Below are positions 8,610 through 15,950 of a stretch of 64,000 nucleotides of DNA, one piece after another. Source of the DNA: Neolewinella aquimaris (GTDB lineage: Bacteria > Bacteroidota > Bacteroidia > Chitinophagales > Saprospiraceae). Within the stretch, counting starts at the first letter, position 1; each line of letters begins with the position of its first letter. The stretch is from assembly GCF_014197245.1 (NCBI RefSeq), contig NZ_JACIFF010000006.1:124001-188000 (forward strand), read 5' to 3'. Under the pieces are notes generated by a model. It did not search any database. It worked only from the letters and a program-made list of their open reading frames with translations, and was not told the origin of the DNA. A program made the translations under genes and the position numbers.

Positions 8610-10139
8610 ATGGCATTCTACGGACACGTAATCAAGGCGTTAATTCAGACCAAGCATACCCTGCTTCCCCACGAGCCCAGCGACCCGTATGCGGCCCAGG
8701 AGGAACAACTGAGGAATCTGCTGGAAACCGCCAAGGATACCGCTTTCGGCAAGTACTACAACTTCGCCCGTATTCTGGAGGCCGAAGACGTGCGTAAGAC
8801 CTACCGGGAGGAGGTGCCGATCTTCGATTACGATACCATAAACGAAGAATGGTGGAAAAAACAGCGCCACGATCCCGACATCACCTGGCCCGGTCGACCC
8901 GGCTTTTTCGCCCTCAGCAGCGGTACGACCGGAAAGAAGAGCAAGCGGATTCCGGTCACGGACGAGATGCTGGAGTGTACCCAACGGGTGGGGCGCGCCC
9001 AGGCCGAATGCCTCGCTAACTTCGATCTGCCGGCGGAGTTGTTTGAGAAAGACATCCTCATGCTCACCAGCTCGGCGGACCTCAACGAGAAGGACGGCTG
9101 GCTGGAAGGCGAGATCAGTGGCATCAACGTAAGCAACATGCCCGAATTCATGGAGGGGGTGTATAAGCCGGGCCTGGAAATCGCACAGATTGCCGACTGG
9201 GACGAGCGGGTGCAACGCATTGCGGAGGAGGCGCCGAAGTGGGACGTGGGTGCCCTGGCCGGAATTCCTTCCTGGATGGTGATGATGCTGCGTAAGGTGA
9301 TCGAGCACAACAAGCTCAGCAACATCCACGAGATCTGGCCGAACCTATCGATCTATACGACCGGAGGCGTGGCCTTCGAGCCCTACCGCCAAACCTTCGA
9401 GGCCCTGCTGGACCACCCGATCACCATCATGGATACTTACCTAGCTAGCGAAGGCTTCTTCGCCTTCAACGCGCGGCCAGGCACGATGGCAATGGAACTC
9501 GCCCTGGACCACGGCATGTACTTCGAGTTCGTGCCCCACAACGAGCGTGGATTCGATTCGGCGGGTACCATCCTGGAAAAGCCGAAAGTCGTGGACTTTC
9601 GCGGGGTAGAGGAAGGGGTTGATTATGCCCTAATCGTATCGACACCCGCCGGTGCCTGGCGGTACATGATCGGCGATACCATCAAGTTCATGGATAAGGA
9701 AAAGATGGAGATCGTCATTACCGGACGGACCAAGTACTTCCTCAACGTAGTGGGCAGCCAGCTTTCCGAAGAAAAGCTCAACAAAGCCATCGGGGTCCTG
9801 AATAAAAATACCGGTGCCACGGTGAAAGAATTCACCGTCGGGGCAATCAAGCGCGAGGAAGACGGCGAGTACGTGCACCAGTGGGTACTCGGACTGGAGG
9901 AAGGCGAACTAGACGCGGAGAAGGCAAAGGAGGAACTGGACCGCCACCTCCAGGAAGCCAACAAAAATTATGCCGTCGCCCGCAAGAAGGCCCTGAAGGA
10001 TATTCGGGTCAGAGTGGAGCCGGCCGATCGCCTCTATGCCTTCCTTGAACAGACCAAAAAGAAGGGGGGGCAGATCAAGTTTCCGAAGGTGATGCCGGAG
10101 GAGAAATTGCTGGAATTGCTGGAATTTTTGAAAAAGTGA
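8610..10139 (+). CDS. GH3 family acyl-adenylating enzyme
   Basis: GH3 proteins belong to the adenylating superfamily and couple a carboxylic acid to an amino acid or other acceptor by way of an acyl-AMP; plant members conjugate auxin and jasmonate, while bacterial substrates are mostly unknown. The 509-residue protein has the ATP-binding loop FFALSSGTTGKKSKRIPVT (about 109-127), the adenosine-binding segment DTYLASEGFFAF, the VDYALIVSTPAGAWRYMIGDTIKF stretch and the C-terminal ITGRTKYFLNVVGSQLSE hinge, all in family order and at usual length. It is a single gene. Its stop is followed within a few bases by a palindromic intergenic repeat that separates it from the convergent antiporter gene. 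Confidence 0.9.
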   Translation: MAFYGHVIKALIQTKHTLLPHEPSDPYAAQEEQLRNLLETAKDTAFGKYYNFARILEAEDVRKTYREEVPIFDYDTINEEWWKKQRHDPDITWPGRPGFFALSSGTTGKKSKRIPVTDEMLECTQRVGRAQAECLANFDLPAELFEKDILMLTSSADLNEKDGWLEGEISGINVSNMPEFMEGVYKPGLEIAQIADWDERVQRIAEEAPKWDVGALAGIPSWMVMMLRKVIEHNKLSNIHEIWPNLSIYTTGGVAFEPYRQTFEALLDHPITIMDTYLASEGFFAFNARPGTMAMELALDHGMYFEFVPHNERGFDSAGTILEKPKVVDFRGVEEGVDYALIVSTPAGAWRYMIGDTIKFMDKEKMEIVITGRTKYFLNVVGSQLSEEKLNKAIGVLNKNTGATVKEFTVGAIKREEDGEYVHQWVLGLEEGELDAEKAKEELDRHLQEANKNYAVARKKALKDIRVRVEPADRLYAFLEQTKKKGGQIKFPKVMPEEKLLELLEFLKK

Positions 10140-10140
10140 C

Positions 10141-10240
10141 CCCGTCGGACCGCTTAACCGTCGGACGGGGTCACCCCGTCCGCTGAAAATCCGTCGGACG
10201 GCTTAAGCGGTCCGACGGATTAAGCCGTCCGACCGCTTCC
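10141..10240. repeat. Palindromic intergenic repeat, copy C
   Basis: Directly after the GH3 stop lies a run of CCGTCGGACGG-type units. It contains a 9-bp-stem hairpin (10162-10182, CGGACGGGG then TCA then its complement) and a long palindrome (10191-10218, CCGTCGGAC / GTCCGACGG around GCTTAAGC), followed by a partial third copy. The same words occur in the two elements around the modular gene at 36-40 kb. It lies between convergent genes and may act as a two-way terminator as well. Confidence 0.8.
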
Positions 10241-10260
10241 AATCCAATTTCGCGATCAGC

Positions 10261-11748
10261 TCAGAGTAAGCCCAAAATCAGGTACAGCCCCGCCGCCACC
10301 CCCCCGGCAAGCCCGGCGTAAGGCAACTGCGTCTTGACGTGATCGATGTGGTCGGTCGCGGAGGCAAGACTCGATAGAATGGTCGTATCCGAAATAGGGG
10401 AGCAGTGGTCGCCGAAGACGCCCCCACCCAGTACGGCGGCAATGGCCATGAGCACATTGGCGTCCATCTCCCGGGCCATCGGTACGGCGATCGGAATCAT
10501 GATGGCGAAGGTGCCCCAACTGGTTCCCGTACTAAAGGCAATGAAACAGGTAACGACGAACACGAGAAAGGGGACGAGCCCGGGAGACAACCAGCCCCGT
10601 GCCAGCTCGGAAACGTAGATACCGGTTTCGAGCTGCTTACAGAGCGCCCCGATGGCGAAGGCCAACAGCATGAGTAGCGCAAGCGGAATCAGGCCGGCAA
10701 TGCCCTTCAGCACCAGATCCACCGACTCCCGAATGCCAAATATGCCCTGCACTTTATAGCTGGCAATGGACACCAGGATGGAAATCGTCACCGCAGTAAG
10801 CACCGCCGTAGATCCACTCCCACTGCCGATGGCCTGAAAGATCATTGCTCCCGCGCCCCCGCCCGTTCCTACTATTTCGCGGGCATCGGCCCACCCCGTA
10901 TAGGCGAGCATGAAGGGCATGCAAATAACCATAATCACGATCGGGACGACCATGTTGAAGGCGCGCGGCGTTACGCCCTCCTTGGCCTCGACGCTGGTAA
11001 GGGACTCGTCTACGACCGGCTGGGCACCGTCGTTGAGGTATTTACCCGCCCGCGCCCGCCGCTCGGCATGCTTCATGGGGCCCCACTCGACGCCGGTGAG
11101 GATAACGACGGGCACGAGCGCCAGGGCGGCAAAGGCATAAAAATTATAGCCCAGTGCCCGCAGCATGGTGCCGAAGGGGTTGGCGAAGCCCTCCGCGGCC
11201 AGCAGGGTCATGATGAACGCTCCCCAGCCGTTGAATGGAATGAGAATAGAGCTGGGTGCCGAAGAAGAATCGGCAATGTAGGCCAGCTTTTCACGGCTGA
11301 TGCCGAGCTTATCAAAGATGGGTCGGTATAGGGTGCCTACGGTGAGCACGCTGATGCTGGATTCCACAAAGACCAGGAAGCCGGTGATCCAGGCAAGCAG
11401 CTGGACCACGGTCCGACTGGATCCACTCCGCTGCTGTTCGTAGGTCCGCAACCGTCGGTCGATACTGGCAATAAAGCCGTTCACCCCGCCGCTGCGCTGC
11501 ATGAACACAATGAGGGCACCGACCAGCGCACAGAACATGATGGTACGGGTATTGCCGGCGTCGGCGAAGACGTCGACCAGCCCCTGCAGGGTATCGAGGA
11601 AGCCGATCCACGGATTCCCGCCGGCCAGGATAACGTAGCCCAAAAAGATGCCGGCCAGGAGTGAAATGAACACCTGCCGGGTGAGGATGGCCAGTATAAT
11701 GGCGATCACCGGCGGGAGGAGAGTGAGAAATCCAAGCTGCTCGGCCAT
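10261..11748 (-). CDS. NhaC-family Na+/H+ antiporter
   Basis: This 495-residue inner-membrane protein has about 11-12 hydrophobic helices and the motifs of the NhaC/ArsB-like antiporter branch: an N-terminal PPVIAIILAILTRQVFISLLAGI, the polar mid-membrane segment SSAPSSILIPFNGWGAFIM, and near the C-terminus FSTGTSWGTFAIMIPIAVPMA and GGGVFGDHCSPISDTTILSS. The paired Thr/Ser-rich half-helices with conserved Asp are where the family binds ions. It should exchange sodium for protons, which suits a marine organism; some relatives move malate/lactate or amino acids, so the exact substrate is open. It is monocistronic, with its 3' end next to a palindromic repeat. Confidence 0.88.
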   Translation of the reverse strand: MAEQLGFLTLLPPVIAIILAILTRQVFISLLAGIFLGYVILAGGNPWIGFLDTLQGLVDVFADAGNTRTIMFCALVGALIVFMQRSGGVNGFIASIDRRLRTYEQQRSGSSRTVVQLLAWITGFLVFVESSISVLTVGTLYRPIFDKLGISREKLAYIADSSSAPSSILIPFNGWGAFIMTLLAAEGFANPFGTMLRALGYNFYAFAALALVPVVILTGVEWGPMKHAERRARAGKYLNDGAQPVVDESLTSVEAKEGVTPRAFNMVVPIVIMVICMPFMLAYTGWADAREIVGTGGGAGAMIFQAIGSGSGSTAVLTAVTISILVSIASYKVQGIFGIRESVDLVLKGIAGLIPLALLMLLAFAIGALCKQLETGIYVSELARGWLSPGLVPFLVFVVTCFIAFSTGTSWGTFAIMIPIAVPMAREMDANVLMAIAAVLGGGVFGDHCSPISDTTILSSLASATDHIDHVKTQLPYAGLAGGVAAGLYLILGLL

Positions 11749-11936
11749 GGGCGAAAGGGGAGGTTAGGGGTGGAGTTCAGCCGGAAAAGGCGTAAATTGA
11801 AGCTACGGCAAGGTAGCATTTTGCCGGGCTATTCACCTACTCCGGCCCACGGTGTCCGTCCGCGCGGGCGCGCGCTGCGTCCCCTAAACAATTACGGGGC
11901 GGTCAGTGGTTAGAGAGTAAAACAACCTTCAGCAGC

Positions 11937-12215
11937 ATGGCCAAGACAATTAAAACCATCGACCACAACCTCATCCGGGCCTTCGCTTCGGCACGGAACG
12001 GGCTTCCCGCCATGGTGGATCAGGTAGAGGACGGCTACAACAGTCAGCCGCTGCGCATCAATTTCGAAGAAGTCGACAACAACGACGACTTCGACCTGAA
12101 CCCCGTCACCTGGGAGGTATTTTTCCTAGAAATGCAGAACCGGGAGCTCGCGCTGGCCTATGAGGAGGACGGCGACGACCCCTACTACTATGAGTTCGTA
12201 CCCGCCAACGCCTAA
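11937..12215 (+). CDS. Small acidic protein of unknown function
   Basis: I do not recognise the family. The 92-residue product is soluble and strongly acidic in its second half (runs of Asp and Glu, ending in DDPYYYEFVPANA), with a short basic N-terminus. It has no signal peptide, membrane segment or cysteine. Its stop codon shares one base with the start of the TIGR01777 epimerase gene, so it is probably translated together with it. The clean spacing and coupled end support a real gene. Confidence 0.7.
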   Translation: MAKTIKTIDHNLIRAFASARNGLPAMVDQVEDGYNSQPLRINFEEVDNNDDFDLNPVTWEVFFLEMQNRELALAYEEDGDDPYYYEFVPANA

Positions 12216-13120
12216 TGGGTATGGAAACGGTACTTATTGGTGGAGGAAGCGGATTTGTGGGCATGCACCTGTCGCGCAAGCTGCGTAGTGCGGGCTACGA
12301 AGTCCGTCACCTAAGTCGCACTGCCCGCCCCGGCGGGGAGTTTGCCACCTTCGTCTGGGACGTGAACACCGACGTGATCGACGCCGCGGCCTTTGCGGAC
12401 GTAGGTTATGTCATCAACCTGGCCGGTGCCGGCATTGCCGACGAGCGGTGGACGCAGGAACGAAAGAAGGTGATCATCGAGAGCCGCACCGGCTCGACCC
12501 GTCTCCTAGCGACCACCATGGCCCGCCTCGGGATCACCCCCAAGCTTTACCTCTCGGCCAGTGCCATCGGCTACTACGGCGACCGCGGTGAGGAACTACT
12601 GACGGAAGATGCCGCCCCCGGCGACGGTTTTCTTAGTCAGTCGTGCGTGCTGTGGGAAGAATCCGTCGGGGAGGTCGCCCGTCTGGGCATTCCGGTTTTC
12701 ATCAATCGTACCGGCATCGTGCTACACCCGAAGGAAGGGGCGCTGGAAAAGATGCTCCTCCCGCTGAAGGTAAGGACGTCGACTTACTTCGGCGACGGCA
12801 AGCAATACTTCAGTTGGATCCACATCGAAGACCTGGTCGGCATCTACGTCTTCGCTCTGGAAAATCAACTTACGGGAGTGTACAACGGTACCGCCCCCAA
12901 TCCGGTGCGTAGTAAGGCCTTTGCCCAGTCTCTGGGTCCGGCACTGAATAAATCGGCTCTCGTCGTCCCTGCCCCCGCCGCCGCGCTGGAAGTTGCCATG
13001 GGGGAGATGAGCCATACCGTGCTGGACAGCACCCGCTGCTCAGCGGCTAAGATCGAGGCGGCCGGCTACCGATTTGCCTACCCCGAACTAAGTCAGGCCC
13101 TCGAACAACTGCTGGGGTGA
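12215..13120 (+). CDS. TIGR01777-type NAD-dependent epimerase/dehydratase-like protein
   Basis: This is an atypical short-chain dehydrogenase of the SDR39U1/YfcH group, whose members bind NADPH but whose substrate is not settled. The 301-residue protein has the Rossmann glycine motif GGGSGFVG (about 8-15), the VINLAGAGIADERW segment, the active-site region SASAIGYYGDRGEE with the usual Tyr, and the C-terminal domain typical of the family. ATGs at 12215 and 12221 are both possible; the first overlaps the preceding stop by one base, as expected for coupling. The next gene starts at a GTG inside this gene's stop region (GTGA overlap), so the three genes form an operon. Confidence 0.88.
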   Translation: MGMETVLIGGGSGFVGMHLSRKLRSAGYEVRHLSRTARPGGEFATFVWDVNTDVIDAAAFADVGYVINLAGAGIADERWTQERKKVIIESRTGSTRLLATTMARLGITPKLYLSASAIGYYGDRGEELLTEDAAPGDGFLSQSCVLWEESVGEVARLGIPVFINRTGIVLHPKEGALEKMLLPLKVRTSTYFGDGKQYFSWIHIEDLVGIYVFALENQLTGVYNGTAPNPVRSKAFAQSLGPALNKSALVVPAPAAALEVAMGEMSHTVLDSTRCSAAKIEAAGYRFAYPELSQALEQLLG

Positions 13121-13887
13121 TCTTTACCTACGACGGCACGTTTGCGGGCTTACTCTCGGCAATCTTCGAAGCCTTTCGGTTGCGGGCGGAGGTAACCGAC
13201 ATCATCCCCGAAGATCGGTTTCAGCAACAACTTTTCGGCAAGGAGATTCCGATAGAAACGAATCCGGAACACGCTGCTCGCGTAATCGCCGGCCTGAAGA
13301 AGCGCAGCGGCAACGACCGCATCGTAGAACTGTTGCGTCACGCATACCTGACGGAGCAGCCGGAGGTGGAACGGTTGATCTTACACTTCGTCCGGCGACA
13401 GATGGCCGTGCACGCCCTCGACGTCAGCAAGGATGCCGGCGACGAACGGATCAGACGCGTGTTACGGCTGAAGCAACAGATGGGGCGTGAAGTGCACCGG
13501 ATGCACGCCTTTGTCCGCTTCCAACAGACCGGGGACGGTATGTACGTCGCGCTGATAAACCCCGATTTCAACTGTCTGCCCCTAATTGGCGACCACTTTG
13601 CGGCGCGCTATCCCGCAATGGAATGGCTCATCTACGATACCCGCCGCCACTATGGCCTGCACTGGAGCAGCGAGCAGAAACGAGCCGAGTTTATCACCCT
13701 CGATTCGAACCAGGACGGCCGGCTGAGAAGCCTGTCGGCGGAGATGCTGGAGGCGGGAGAGACGGATTATCAGGAGCTCTGGCAGACCTACTTCCGGGCT
13801 GTCGACATTCCCGAGCGCAAGAACATCAAGCTTCATCTACAGCACGTACCTAAGCGGTACTGGAAATACCTCACCGAAAAGATTTGA
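13117..13887 (+). CDS. TIGR03915 family probable DNA-repair protein (DUF4130)
   Basis: Proteins of this family are usually encoded next to a radical-SAM partner (TIGR03916) and are thought to act in DNA damage repair; the chemistry is not established. The 256-residue product has the family start FTYDGTFAGLLSAIFEAF, the EVHRMHAFVRFQ core, the FAARYPAMEWLIYDTRRHYGLHW segment and the C-terminal RKNIKLHLQHVPKRYWKYLTEK, matching DUF4130. The start is GTG, overlapping the previous stop. No radical-SAM partner is present on either side, so it must be elsewhere or missing. Its 3' end overlaps the convergent GNAT gene by 17 bases. Confidence 0.88.
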   Translation: MIFTYDGTFAGLLSAIFEAFRLRAEVTDIIPEDRFQQQLFGKEIPIETNPEHAARVIAGLKKRSGNDRIVELLRHAYLTEQPEVERLILHFVRRQMAVHALDVSKDAGDERIRRVLRLKQQMGREVHRMHAFVRFQQTGDGMYVALINPDFNCLPLIGDHFAARYPAMEWLIYDTRRHYGLHWSSEQKRAEFITLDSNQDGRLRSLSAEMLEAGETDYQELWQTYFRAVDIPERKNIKLHLQHVPKRYWKYLTEKI

Positions 13888-14362
13888 TCATAAAGCGGTC
13901 GCAGCCGCTATGCCCGGTACTGCCCAACGGACCGGGCAGTGGGGTGAAGCCGTACTTTTCGTAGACCGCCGCCGCGCTGGTCATTGACGCTACGGTTTCG
14001 AGGTACATCCGCGCGTATCCGTCCCGGCGGGCGTCCGTAATGCAGCGGTCCATCAACAGCCTGCCGCCGCCCTTTCCACGGGTTTGGGAGAGCAGGTACA
14101 TCTTACGGAGTTCGCAGACGGTACCGTCGCTGCCCGCGAGGGGCGCATAGCCTCCGACGCCGACTACTTCATCGTTCCGGGTATCGTCGACGAGGACAAA
14201 AAAGCCCGAGCGGGGCTGGGAATAGGCGGTGTGCATATCCTCCAGTTCCGGATCATTGATCGAGTAGCCTTCCCCTACGCAGTTGAATTCCGGCATCACG
14301 GTGCGGATAATTCTGGCCACGGCGGCATTATCGGACGGGAGAATGGGTCTTAGGTAGAGCAT
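13871..14362 (-). CDS. GNAT family N-acetyltransferase
   Basis: GNAT enzymes transfer an acetyl group from acetyl-CoA to an amine. The 163-residue protein has the standard layout: an N-terminal strand LYLRPILPSDNAAVARIIR, the central VDDTRNDEVVGVGGYAPL strands, the CoA pyrophosphate loop QTRGKGGGRLLMD (Q/R-x-x-G-x-G pattern) and the last strands YLETVASMTSAAAVYEKYGFTPL. The substrate is not evident; small-molecule or protein acetylation are both possible. It begins six bases after the stop of hpt on the same strand, so the two are likely co-transcribed; its end overlaps the convergent TIGR03915 gene by 17 bases. Confidence 0.88.
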   Translation of the reverse strand: MLYLRPILPSDNAAVARIIRTVMPEFNCVGEGYSINDPELEDMHTAYSQPRSGFFVLVDDTRNDEVVGVGGYAPLAGSDGTVCELRKMYLLSQTRGKGGGRLLMDRCITDARRDGYARMYLETVASMTSAAAVYEKYGFTPLPGPLGSTGHSGCDRFMIKSFR

Positions 14363-14368
14363 AGTCGG

Positions 14369-14923
14369 TCAGTACGCTTCTTCGAGTTGGTAGATCGCGG
14401 GCAACTGTCGCCCCAGTCCGTCGTAATCCAGGCCGTAGCCAACGACAAATTTAGGGGCAATCGTGAAACCGATCAGGTCGATCGCCACATCGACGCGCTG
14501 GGCCTGGGGTTTGTGGAGCAGTGTGACCAAAGTGATCGAGCGGGGAGACATTTTCCGCAACTTCGGCAGGAAGGACCGCATGGTGAGCCCGCTGTCGATG
14601 ATGTCTTCGATGAGCACCACGTCCTTGTTCCGAATAAGGTCTTCTTCCGGGGGAATCAGGAGGCGTACTTCTCCCTCCGTTTCGGTGCCGGAGTAGCTGC
14701 TGGTACGGACAAATCCGATCTCACCGCTGAGCCGACTGGCCCGGACGAGATCCGCCGCGAAAACAAAGGCCCCCTTTAGCATGATGATGAAACTGGGATC
14801 GCCGCTGTCCAGGCGGTCGTGCAGTTCTTTTCCCAACTCCACCACCCGCTGGTGAATGGCTTCCTGACTCAGGAGGGGCTGAAAGTACAATTCATGAAGT
14901 TTGACGCGATCGGTTGCGGGCAT
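14369..14923 (-). CDS. hpt: Hypoxanthine phosphoribosyltransferase
   Basis: Salvage enzyme converting hypoxanthine (and often guanine) plus PRPP to IMP (GMP) in the cytoplasm. The 184-residue protein carries the type I PRTase PRPP-binding loop VVLIEDIIDSGLT (102-114), the flexible-loop region SSYSGTETEGEV (75-86), the pyrophosphate-loop LKGAFVF (49-55) and the purine-binding end VGYGLDYDG with the usual aromatic and Asp residues. Length and order fit bacterial Hpt. It heads a two-gene unit with the GNAT. The 448-base gap upstream carries a candidate small RNA on the other strand. Confidence 0.95.
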   Translation of the reverse strand: MPATDRVKLHELYFQPLLSQEAIHQRVVELGKELHDRLDSGDPSFIIMLKGAFVFAADLVRASRLSGEIGFVRTSSYSGTETEGEVRLLIPPEEDLIRNKDVVLIEDIIDSGLTMRSFLPKLRKMSPRSITLVTLLHKPQAQRVDVAIDLIGFTIAPKFVVGYGLDYDGLGRQLPAIYQLEEAY

Positions 14924-15371
14924 ACGGCAAGATAAAGGGCTGAAAATAGCGGTTGTTCTACGATTTCAAAACGGTTGCCGCTGATTCGAAAGCGGAATTT
15001 CGCTACAAATGCTCCGAATGTACCATCGCGGTATTTAGAAGGTTAGGCAACAATGCGTCGCTACATCCAAATTTAATTTTACTCAAAAATCAACCACCAA
15101 CCATCGTGCGGAATACCGGATCGGTATTCACCGGAAATATGCGGCGAACAATTTAAAATTTGCCGCAAAATAAGATAGTCAACACGATATTTATACGACA
15201 TCCAGAATTGGCAAAATTAAATTCCCTCAAATTTTTTGGGACTCGGTTATGAACTTTGGTACAATAAGTTCATATATTTGAATCAACGCAATGCCAAAAG
15301 GCCTTTTGCGTGACTTAGAATAATTTGGTTTTATTTGGTTAGGGCTGAGGTAGTGCTGTGGTGGCACTGCC
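14924..15371. other. AT-rich intergenic region without protein gene
   Basis: This stretch is clearly richer in A and T than the neighbouring genes and holds no credible coding frame; the one 67-codon open frame on the plus strand looks unlike the local codon use. It must contain the hpt promoter at its left end (minus strand). On its right side there is a perfect -7 box, a short hairpin and an intrinsic terminator on the plus strand, annotated separately as a candidate small RNA. I see nothing further in 14950-15230. Confidence 0.6.
15273..15280 (+). promoter_or_regulatory. -7 box of candidate small RNA
   Basis: TATATTTG matches the Bacteroidota -7 consensus TAnnTTTG at every fixed position. 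A TTTG lies upstream at 15255-15258, but the gap to the -7 box is 14 bases, shorter than usual, so the -33 element is uncertain. Transcription would begin near 15286. Confidence 0.5.
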
Positions 15372-15382
15372 TCATTTTTTTT
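15286..15382 (+). ncRNA. Candidate small non-coding RNA
   Basis: Between a perfect -7 box and an intrinsic terminator lies a stretch of about 97 bases with no usable reading frame. It would start with a hairpin (15286-15311, ACGCAA pairing with TTGCGT and an inner GCC/GGC helix closed by AAAA), continue with a U/G-rich single-stranded linker (about 15312-15344) and end in the terminator hairpin. This promoter-hairpin-linker-terminator layout is that of a free-standing regulatory RNA. I cannot match it to a known family; 6S RNA would be longer. The end runs into the tail of the convergent lipoprotein gene, so it might also act on that mRNA in antisense. Confidence 0.45.
15347..15382 (+). terminator. 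Rho-independent terminator (plus strand)
   Basis: A 10-bp stem (GAGGTAGTGC with GCACTGCCTC, one G-U pair) with a seven-base loop is followed by A and eight T residues on the plus strand. It points left to right, so it does not serve the minus-strand lipoprotein gene whose stop codon (15372-15374) lies within it; it ends a plus-strand transcript from the intergenic region. Confidence 0.85.
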
Positions 15383-15911
15383 GCCAGCTGACCGTAATGG
15401 TCGCATCCAGGTCGGTGCCAAAGGTATTCTGCTGCTCCGTGCGCAACCGGTAACCGGAGGCCGGATCGTACCTCAGGTGATGAATGCCGGCGGAAAGCAC
15501 CGTCCCCGTACGCCGCACGATGTCAATCCGCACCGGCCGATCGGCCAGACTGCGTACGGTCAGCAACCGGGTTTCCAGCGTGCTGTCGGTTGCGGTATAC
15601 GTCTGGATCAGCGTATCCCCCGCTTGCCTGCGATCGGTGCGATACTTATCCAGGTAGGCCGGCTTATTGATGTCGGCATTGCGGAACACCTTCAGGTCGT
15701 TGCCAAAATTCAGGTCGCTGAGGGTCTGGGTTTCGGAATTTCCGTTGAGAACGATGGTCTTCTCCACGGCGGAGCGCCCGGCGGTCAGGCTATCTACCTG
15801 CCCGTCGATGTAGCCGGCCAGATCGAAGAAGGGTTCCTGCTGCGTTTCCCGTTCGAGCTCGTCGGCATAACAACCGGACAGCAGCAAGAGCAGGGTAAGA
15901 AGGCGAAGCAT
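15372..15911 (-). CDS. Lipoprotein of unknown function
   Basis: The product (179 residues from the second ATG; an ATG two codons earlier at 15917 is equally possible) has a lipoprotein signal peptide ending in LLSGC, so it should be lipidated and anchored to a membrane. The mature part has no recognised domain; it is rich in Thr, Asp and Arg and reads as a beta-rich periplasmic domain. It is monocistronic and divergent from the GT39 gene, with about 40 bases between the starts. Its last codons lie inside the plus-strand terminator hairpin. Confidence 0.75.
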   Translation of the reverse strand: MLRLLTLLLLLSGCYADELERETQQEPFFDLAGYIDGQVDSLTAGRSAVEKTIVLNGNSETQTLSDLNFGNDLKVFRNADINKPAYLDKYRTDRRQAGDTLIQTYTATDSTLETRLLTVRSLADRPVRIDIVRRTGTVLSAGIHHLRYDPASGYRLRTEQQNTFGTDLDATITVSWQKK

Positions 15912-15922
15912 AGGCAAGGCGG

Positions 15923-15930
15923 TAACTTTA
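15923..15930 (+). promoter_or_regulatory. Candidate -7 box of the GT39 gene
   Basis: TAACTTTA matches TAnnTTTG at all but the last position and lies 20 bases before the GTG start. It fits a short leader; no clear -33 element is seen because the upstream sequence is already the divergent lipoprotein start. Confidence 0.35.
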
Positions 15931-15950
15931 CCTACCTAACGCGCAGCTTC

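Noticed and set aside
14953-15156. 67-codon plus-strand frame in the AT-rich gap
   Set aside because: Codon use differs from local genes, no promoter or conserved motif is seen, and it ends well before the terminator.
15381-15950. N-terminal extension of the GT39 protein
   Set aside because: It runs antisense through the lipoprotein gene and lacks membrane-protein character; GTG at 15951 starts the first membrane helix.
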